Below, piece by piece: positions 58,737 through 64,000 of a DNA stretch of 64,000 nt. The DNA comes from JALYRV01 sp036675475 (lineage in GTDB: Bacteria > Acidobacteriota > Vicinamibacteria > Vicinamibacterales > SCN-69-37), in assembly GCA_036675475.1 (NCBI GenBank), contig JAKFEY010000040.1:1-64000 (forward strand), in the 5' to 3' direction. Position numbers and translations under genes: made by a program. Each line of letters begins with the position of its first letter. The first letter of the stretch is position 1. The notes beneath the pieces were generated by a model, which worked only from the letters and a program-made list of their open reading frames with translations, was not told the DNA's origin and ran no database searches.

Positions 58737-60018
58737 CGGTGATCAGCCGCACGCTGCGCTGATACGAGAAATAGGCCCAGGCCCACTGCAGCATGACCGA
58801 CACGCGATTGCGAAAGCCGATCAGCTTCGCCACATGAATGAACAGCCACGCGAGCCACGCGACATAGCCCTTCAGCTCGAGCCAGCCGAAATCGGCGACG
58901 GCTTTCGCGCGGCCGATGGTGGCCATGTTGCCGTAGTTGCGATAGCGGAACTCCCTCGTCGGCGTCCCCGCCATGTGCCTCAGGATGTTGCGCGCGGCCT
59001 GCGCGCCCTGCTGCATGGCGACCTGCGCCACACCCGGATACGGACGGCCGTCGGGACCGGCCAGCGTCGCCAAATCCCCCACCACGAACACATCGTCGCG
59101 CTCCGGAATGGTGAGATCGGGCCGCACCTGCACGCGCCCGGCGCGATCGGTGTGTGCCGACAGGGTGCCGCCGAGCGGCGACGCGGCCACGCCGGCCGCC
59201 CACAGCACGGTGCGCGCGGCAATGCGCGAGTCGGCGCCGGACGCGTCGCGCACGGTGACGCCCTTGTCGTCGACGCCCACGACCACCGCGCCGGTGCGCA
59301 CGGTGACGCCGAGCTTCTCGAGCGCGCGCTGCGCGAACGCGCTGTGCGCCTCGCTGAACGTGCTCAGGATGCGCGGGCCGCCTTCGACCAGGATGATCGA
59401 CGCGCGCGACGGATCGATGCGGCGAAAGTCGTGGCGCAGCGTGTGCCGCGCGATCTCCGCGAGGGCGCCCGCCAGCTCCACGCCGGTGGGCCCGCCGCCA
59501 ATCAGGACGAACGTCAGCAGGCCTTCGGGGTCGCCGCGATCGGGATCGGCCGCGCAGCGCTCGGCCTCCTCGAACGCCAGCAGCACGCGCCGGCGGATGT
59601 GCAGCGCGTCCTCGAGCGACTTGAGGCCGGGCGCATCCGCGCGCCAGTCATCGTGGCCGAAGTACGCGTGCGTGGCGCCGGCCGCGACGATCAGATAGTC
59701 ATAGCGCGACGAGGAGCCGTCGGCGAGCTGCAGCATCTTGCGCTCGCGATCGATGCCGGTGACCTCCCCCAGCAGCACCGTGACGTTGGCCTGCCGCCTG
59801 AGAATCCACCGGATCGGCGACGAGATTTCGCCGGGCGACAGGCCCGCGGTGGCCACCTGATAGAGCAGCGGCTGAAAGACATGGTGATTGCGGCGATCGA
59901 AGACGATGACGTCGACGGGGGCGGAGGCGAGCGCGCGGGCGGCGTGCAGGCCGCCGAAGCCGCCGCCGATGATGGCCACGCGCGGCCGCGCGGCCGCGCC
60001 TTCGGGTCCTGCGGTCAT
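58714..60018 (-). CDS. ndh: Type II NADH:quinone dehydrogenase
   Basis: 434 aa. FAD motif GGGFGG at 18-23; HHVFQPLLYQVATAGLSPGE near 45-64; NADH-binding second motif VLIGGGPTGVELAGAL near 170; VGDLATLAGPDGRPYPGVAQ near 310. The C-terminal amphipathic/hydrophobic region (LKGYVAWLAWLFIHVAKLIG) anchors it to the membrane. Transfers electrons from NADH to quinone without proton pumping. Divergent from the PLP-enzyme gene. Confidence 0.93.
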   Translation of the reverse strand: MTAGPEGAAARPRVAIIGGGFGGLHAARALASAPVDVIVFDRRNHHVFQPLLYQVATAGLSPGEISSPIRWILRRQANVTVLLGEVTGIDRERKMLQLADGSSSRYDYLIVAAGATHAYFGHDDWRADAPGLKSLEDALHIRRRVLLAFEEAERCAADPDRGDPEGLLTFVLIGGGPTGVELAGALAEIARHTLRHDFRRIDPSRASIILVEGGPRILSTFSEAHSAFAQRALEKLGVTVRTGAVVVGVDDKGVTVRDASGADSRIAARTVLWAAGVAASPLGGTLSAHTDRAGRVQVRPDLTIPERDDVFVVGDLATLAGPDGRPYPGVAQVAMQQGAQAARNILRHMAGTPTREFRYRNYGNMATIGRAKAVADFGWLELKGYVAWLAWLFIHVAKLIGFRNRVSVMLQWAWAYFSYQRSVRLITDEEAPPR

Positions 60019-60031
60019 ACGGATCTGAAGG

Positions 60032-60037
60032 TATCAT
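60032..60037 (+). promoter_or_regulatory. -10 element TATCAT for PLP-enzyme gene
   Basis: TATCAT lies 7 nt before CTG 60045, matching the leaderless spacing of other genes and pointing to CTG as the start codon. Confidence 0.45.
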
Positions 60038-60044
60038 CGCTTCG

Positions 60045-61064
60045 CTGCCGCCGACACGCGTCCTCGCCAACCCGCTTCGCACGCACGCCGCCGGCCTGCC
60101 CGAGGCAGCCCTCGCCCACGCGGCCGCCTTCGCCCCGCATCGTCCGGCCACGCCGCTGCATGACGCGCGCGCAGTGGCGGCGCGCCTCGGCCTGTCGCGG
60201 CTCTGGATCAAGGACGAGACGGCGCGGTGGGGCCTCAACGCGTTCAAGATCACCGGCGCGAGCTACGCGATCGAGGCGCGATTGGCTGATGCGTCTGACG
60301 GGCGCGCTCCGCGGCGCATCGTGACGGCGAGCGCGGGCAATCATGGACGCGCGGTGGCGCGCGCCGCGCGCGACCGCGGCATCGCGTGCCGCGTGTATCT
60401 GCCGGCCGACGCGCTGCCCGCGCGCGTGGACGCCATTCGCGGCGAAGGCGCCGAGGTAATCCAGCTTGCCGGCAGGTACGAGGAGGCCGTCGCGCGCGCG
60501 GCCGAGGACGCCGAGGGCGACAACGCGCAGAACGAGACCGCGCTGCTGGTGTCGGACACGACGCCGCCCGGCGACCCCGCCATTCCCGCGCTGATCCTTC
60601 GCGGCTACACGAAAATTGTCTCGGAGGCCGCCGCTGCCTGGACCGAGCCGCCGGACCTCGTGGTCATTCAGGGCGGCGTTGGCGGCCTCGTCGGCGCGGC
60701 AGCCGGCTGGCTGCGCACGCGCCTCCCGGGTGCGAAACTGCTGGCCGCGGAACCGGACGGCTCGGCCTGCCTGCGCGCGTCGGCGCTCGCCGGACACCCG
60801 GTGACCCTCGCCTCCACCGAACCTACATCGATGGTGTGCCTGCGCTGCGCGGCGCCAAGTGCCGCCGCCTGGCCGCTGATCGCGGCCGGCGTCGACGGCT
60901 TCGTCACGGTGAGCGACGCCGAAGCGGCAGCCGCCGTGCACGCGCTCGCGGACATCGGCATCGCCGCCGGAGCGTCAGGCGCGTGCGGCCTCGCCGCCCT
61001 GATCGCCGCCGCCCCCGAGTTCTCCCGGGCCAGCGCGCTGATTGTTGTGACGGAAGCCCCGTGA
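60045..61064 (+). CDS. PLP-dependent ammonia-lyase (diaminopropionate-lyase-like)
   Basis: 339 aa from CTG 60045. PLP Lys68 in LNAFKITGASYA; SAGNHGRAVA near 97-106; TLASTEPTSMVCLRCAAPSA and GASGACGLAALIAA later. The N-terminal RVLANPL...PATPLHDARAVAARLGL is family sequence, so the ATG-like start at GTG 60174 would delete needed structure, yet no ATG, GTG or TTG exists further up in frame. CTG is therefore the likely start. Deaminates a small amino acid; threonine or diaminopropionate are candidates. Confidence 0.8.
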   Translation: MPPTRVLANPLRTHAAGLPEAALAHAAAFAPHRPATPLHDARAVAARLGLSRLWIKDETARWGLNAFKITGASYAIEARLADASDGRAPRRIVTASAGNHGRAVARAARDRGIACRVYLPADALPARVDAIRGEGAEVIQLAGRYEEAVARAAEDAEGDNAQNETALLVSDTTPPGDPAIPALILRGYTKIVSEAAAAWTEPPDLVVIQGGVGGLVGAAAGWLRTRLPGAKLLAAEPDGSACLRASALAGHPVTLASTEPTSMVCLRCAAPSAAAWPLIAAGVDGFVTVSDAEAAAAVHALADIGIAAGASGACGLAALIAAAPEFSRASALIVVTEAP

Positions 61065-61073
61065 CACCAATTC

Positions 61074-61087
61074 TTAACTCTTAACTC
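61074..61087. repeat. Heptamer repeat TTAACTC x2
   Basis: Two tandem TTAACTC units in the short gap between the PLP-enzyme and molybdopterin oxidoreductase genes. Confidence 0.7.
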
Positions 61088-61105
61088 ACCACCGCTGAAT
61101 TCCCT

Positions 61106-61111
61106 TAAACT
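61106..61111 (+). promoter_or_regulatory. -10 element TAAACT for molybdopterin oxidoreductase
   Basis: TAAACT lies 6 nt before ATG 61118, no Shine-Dalgarno. Confidence 0.55.
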
Positions 61112-61117
61112 CTGCTG

Positions 61118-63154
61118 ATGCGTGCTCCTGAGACCTGGGGACGAAGCACGGTCCACACGGCCTGTCCGCTCGACTGTCCCGATTCGTGCTCCCTTGCCGT
61201 CGACGTCGAGCAGGGCCGCATCGTCAGCATCGACGGCAGCCGCGTGGCGCCGAGCACCAACGGCTTCATCTGCGGCAAGGTGCGGCGGTTCGATCGGCGC
61301 GTCTACAGCGAGGATCGGCTGCTCTATCCCGCCGTGCGCGCGGGCGGCAAGGGCGAGGGCAGCTTTCGCCGCGTGTCGTGGACCGAAGCGCTCGACCTGA
61401 TCGCGGAGCGGTTCACGGCCATCGCGGCGGAGTATGGCGGCGAGGCGATTCTGCCGGTGTCGTACGGCGGATCGAACGGCTGGCTGTCGCATGAAGCCAC
61501 CGACCGCGCGCTGTTCCGCCGCATCGGCGCGTCCGAGCTCGCGCGCACAGTGTGCGCGGCGCCCACCGGCGCGGCCGCCGCGGCGATGTACGGCAAGATG
61601 GCCGGCGTCGCCTACGAGGACTACCAGGCCGCGAACCTGATCATCATCTGGGGCTGCAACCCCGCCGTCACCGGCGTGCACATCGTGCCGCACATCAAGG
61701 AAGCGCAGAAGCGCGGCGCGACACTCGTCGTGATGGATCCGCGCATGACGCTGCTGGCGCGGCAGGCCGACGTGCACGTGGCGCTGCGTCCCGGCACCGA
61801 CCTTCCGGTGGCGCTCGCGATGCACCGGTATCTGTTCGAGGAAGGCCGCGCCGACACCGCATTTCTCGCCGCGCACGCCGAGGGCGCCGACCAGTTGCGC
61901 GCCGCCGCCGCGCCGTGGACGTTCGATCGCGCCGCGGAGGTCTCAGGCGTCGACGCGGCGATGCTTCGACAGGTCGCCGACATGTACGCGGCCGCCTCGC
62001 CGGCCGTGATTCGCTGCGGCTGGGGGATGGAGCGCAACCGCAACGGCGGCAACGCGGTGCTCGCCGTGCTGGCGCTGCCCGCGGTGGCCGGCAAGTTCGG
62101 CATTCCCGGCGGCGGCTACACGATGAGCAACTCCGCCGCCTTCGGCGCGAAGCCGTTCGCGTGGGACGCGCCCACGTCGACGCGCGTGGTGAACATGAAC
62201 CGCGTCGGCCGCGCGCTCACCGGCGACGATCCCGGATTCGACGACCATCCCATCAAGGGCCTGTTCGTCTACAACTGCAACCCGCTCGCGACGCTGCCGG
62301 ATCAGAACCGCATGCGCGCAGGGCTCGAGCGCGAGGATTTGTTCACGGTCGTCTTCGAGCAGGTGGCCACTGATACGGTTCGCTACGCCGACGTCGTCCT
62401 GCCCGCCACCACGTTCCTGGAGCACTACGATCTCGCGCGCGGCTACGGCGCGTATCACATGCACGTGGTGCACCCGGTGATCGAGCCGGTGGGTGAAGCA
62501 CGGCCCAACGTCGAAGTCTTCAACGAGATTCTGCACCGCATGCAGCCCGCGATGTCGCAGGGCGGCGCGTTCGAAGAGACGGATGCGCTGATGCAGCTGA
62601 CCGCGCGCATGAACGAGGCGCAGACGGCGTCGATGTACGCCGACGGCGTGGCGGCGCCGCCGTTCGGCGGCCGCCCCATCCAGTTCGTCAGCGCGTTTCC
62701 GCAAACGCCGGATGGCCGCGTCCATCTGTATCCCGCGAGCCTCGCCGCCGAAACCGGCGGCACGCTGTACGCCTACCGGCCGGATCCGGGAACCGAGGCG
62801 TTTCCCCTCGCGCTCATCTCGCCGGCCACGGAGAAAACGATCTCATCCACGCTCGGCGAGCTGAGCACGAAAATCGCGACGCTGCTGATGCATCCCGAAG
62901 ACGCGCAGGTGCGCGGCATTCAGTCGCGCGAGAGCGTGAGGGTGTTCAACGAGCTGGGCGAGGTGCACTGCGAGGTGGAGGTCACGCCCGAGACGCGGCC
63001 GGGCACCGTCATCCTGCCGAAGGGTCTCTGGATGCGCAACACCTGGAACCAGCAGACGGCCAACGCGCTCGCGCCCGACACGCTCACCGACATCGCGGGC
63101 GGCGCCTGCTTCAACGACGCGCGCGTCGACGTGGCGCTGCTCGCGCGGCACTGA
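61118..63154 (+). CDS. Molybdopterin oxidoreductase (DMSO-reductase superfamily)
   Basis: 678 aa. N-terminal 4Fe-4S site Cys16, 20, 24 and 52 (CPLDCPDSC...GFICGKV). Mo-bisMGD domains follow with LIIWGCNPAVTGVHIVPHIK, NRNGGNAVLAVLALPAVAGK, FVYNCNPLATLPDQ and YADVVLPATTFLEHYDLARG. The C-terminal dinucleotide-binding domain starts near 555. No Tat signal, so it acts in the cytoplasm. No partner ferredoxin or membrane subunit is adjacent. Substrate not evident; moaC at 28899 supports Moco synthesis. Confidence 0.9.
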   Translation: MRAPETWGRSTVHTACPLDCPDSCSLAVDVEQGRIVSIDGSRVAPSTNGFICGKVRRFDRRVYSEDRLLYPAVRAGGKGEGSFRRVSWTEALDLIAERFTAIAAEYGGEAILPVSYGGSNGWLSHEATDRALFRRIGASELARTVCAAPTGAAAAAMYGKMAGVAYEDYQAANLIIIWGCNPAVTGVHIVPHIKEAQKRGATLVVMDPRMTLLARQADVHVALRPGTDLPVALAMHRYLFEEGRADTAFLAAHAEGADQLRAAAAPWTFDRAAEVSGVDAAMLRQVADMYAAASPAVIRCGWGMERNRNGGNAVLAVLALPAVAGKFGIPGGGYTMSNSAAFGAKPFAWDAPTSTRVVNMNRVGRALTGDDPGFDDHPIKGLFVYNCNPLATLPDQNRMRAGLEREDLFTVVFEQVATDTVRYADVVLPATTFLEHYDLARGYGAYHMHVVHPVIEPVGEARPNVEVFNEILHRMQPAMSQGGAFEETDALMQLTARMNEAQTASMYADGVAAPPFGGRPIQFVSAFPQTPDGRVHLYPASLAAETGGTLYAYRPDPGTEAFPLALISPATEKTISSTLGELSTKIATLLMHPEDAQVRGIQSRESVRVFNELGEVHCEVEVTPETRPGTVILPKGLWMRNTWNQQTANALAPDTLTDIAGGACFNDARVDVALLARH

Positions 63155-63170
63155 GGCGTCGGGCGCGGCT

Positions 63171-64000
63171 CTAGAACCCGGGCCTCAGCGAGAACTGCCA
63201 CAACCAGCCCTTCAGCGGCCGATCCATCGGCTTCACGTAGTCGATCTCGAGAATGGCGAAGCCAAACAGGTTGGCGCGCACGGCCGCGCCATAGCTGCGC
63301 GCCGCATTGCGCGCGCCGCCGAAGATCTCGGGCGTCGAGTCGCTGTCCCAGGCCACGCCGTAGTCGAAGAAGCCGGCAATCTCGATGGGCAGCGGCCCAT
63401 AGAAATTGTCGCCGCCGAACAGGCCCCAGAGCGGCGCCCGCACTTCGAAGTTGGCGACGAGCATCCGGCTGCCGATCAAGCGGTCGAAGGCGTCGCAGCT
63501 GCCGGCGGGCCCTTCGGCGCATTCCTCCGCGCTGAACGACCCCACGTCGTAGCCGCGAAGGAACTGCGGATAGCCGATGAAGAGCGGCTGCATGCGGGAG
63601 TCCTCGCTGTCGCCGCCGAAACGCCCGTAGTGCATGCCGCGCACCGCGAAGGTGATCGGCTGCACCGGCATGATGTACTTGCGGTAATCCGCCAGCAGCG
63701 TCGTGAACTGCAGCGAGCCGGCCGTCTGCCCTACCTCGAGGCGATAGCGCTGGCCGAGAATCGGGCTCGTCAGGCCGCTCACCGACGTGTCATAGACGAG
63801 CGCGCCCGACACTTCGCCCAGATTCAGGGCCGACGGATCGTCGAGATCCTCCTCCTGGCGATCCAGGAGCTGGCCGGTGACGGGATCGAAAATGTCGGTG
63901 TGCCGCTCGGTGTCGAACGTGATGCGCCGTGCGCCGCCCTGCACCTCGAACCGCGACGCGCGGCTGAAGGGATAGGCGACGATGCCCGCGAGGCCGGTGT
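63171..64000 (-). CDS. BamA/TamA-like outer-membrane beta-barrel, N-terminus beyond window
   Basis: The visible 275 or so C-terminal codons alternate hydrophobic and polar residues as in a 16-strand surface-antigen barrel (bacterial surface antigen, D15). FLRGYDVGSFSAEE is the RGY-type L6 loop motif, and the protein ends with aromatic FSLRPGF, the BAM insertion signal. EEDLDDPSALNLGEVSGALV lies upstream. In Acidobacteriota such barrels are often fused to an N-terminal PD40 propeller; the missing part prevents a check. Confidence 0.8.
   Translation of the reverse strand, partial: TGLAGIVAYPFSRASRFEVQGGARRITFDTERHTDIFDPVTGQLLDRQEEDLDDPSALNLGEVSGALVYDTSVSGLTSPILGQRYRLEVGQTAGSLQFTTLLADYRKYIMPVQPITFAVRGMHYGRFGGDSEDSRMQPLFIGYPQFLRGYDVGSFSAEECAEGPAGSCDAFDRLIGSRMLVANFEVRAPLWGLFGGDNFYGPLPIEIAGFFDYGVAWDSDSTPEIFGGARNAARSYGAAVRANLFGFAILEIDYVKPMDRPLKGWLWQFSLRPGF

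Overview
This is a very GC-rich chromosomal window, apparently from an uncultured or environmental member of Acidobacteriota, most likely class Vicinamibacteria. The clues are an ADOP/MacB-type permease, a MoxR-DUF58-BatA-DUF4159 operon, CarD with a basic tail, a bifunctional homocysteine methyltransferase/MTHFR, DUF2934 and DUF3014 proteins, TPR-fused HExxH peptidases and PD40-M28 peptidases. The placement is inference from gene content; no rRNA or taxonomic marker was compared. There is no prophage, integrase, transposase or CRISPR array. Most of the window is core and accessory metabolism in short operons.

Layout. 1-9120 (minus): a surface or stress operon running TPR-metallopeptidase, DUF4159, MoxR ATPase, DUF58, BatA/vWA, DUF4175-like protein. 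9182-12166 (minus): ketosynthase, FAD-dependent oxidoreductase and ICMT-like methyltransferase, divergent from an NnrU/MddA-like membrane methyltransferase (12187). 12956-16515: Lon protease and a glycosyltransferase-like protein. 16516-17870: noncoding DNA with inverted repeats and an HNH pseudogene. 17867-20932 (minus): NuoI-type ferredoxin, homocysteine methyltransferase/MTHFR, PmtA-like methyltransferase. 20968-22251: a decayed vWA protein. 22323-26071: LytS/LytTR two-component pair, signal peptidase I, cation efflux protein. 26044-30015 (minus): acyl-CoA ligase; then Rex, MoaC, hydroxyacid dehydrogenase. 30076-38148: mostly envelope and housekeeping genes including CarD. 38207-42063: TreZ and a glycogen debranching enzyme. 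42017-47773: small proteins, tRNA-Leu, PruA, STAS protein, ferritin. 47804-52616: M28 peptidase, a zinc-ribbon/cREC/zinc-ribbon protein, DUF3014, MsrB. 52633-57432: ADOP permease, bactofilin, a second HExxH peptidase, a small zinc ribbon, BON lipoprotein. 57606-64000: DUF3810, NDH-2, a PLP lyase, a molybdopterin oxidoreductase and part of a BamA-like barrel.

Three features cut across the window. First, about seventeen genes carry a TANNNT -10-like hexamer only 5-11 nt before the start codon and no Shine-Dalgarno sequence, which suggests widespread leaderless transcription. Other genes start by 4-bp ATGA/GTGA overlap or by a clear Shine-Dalgarno. Second, intergenic DNA is rich in short repeats with a 7- or 14-bp period and in palindromes. 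Some of these sit inside coding sequences or supply the last codons of a gene. Third, two genes have lost their catalytic cores by internal deletion with a frameshift. The most unusual single protein is the zinc-ribbon/cREC/zinc-ribbon fusion at 50318-51331.
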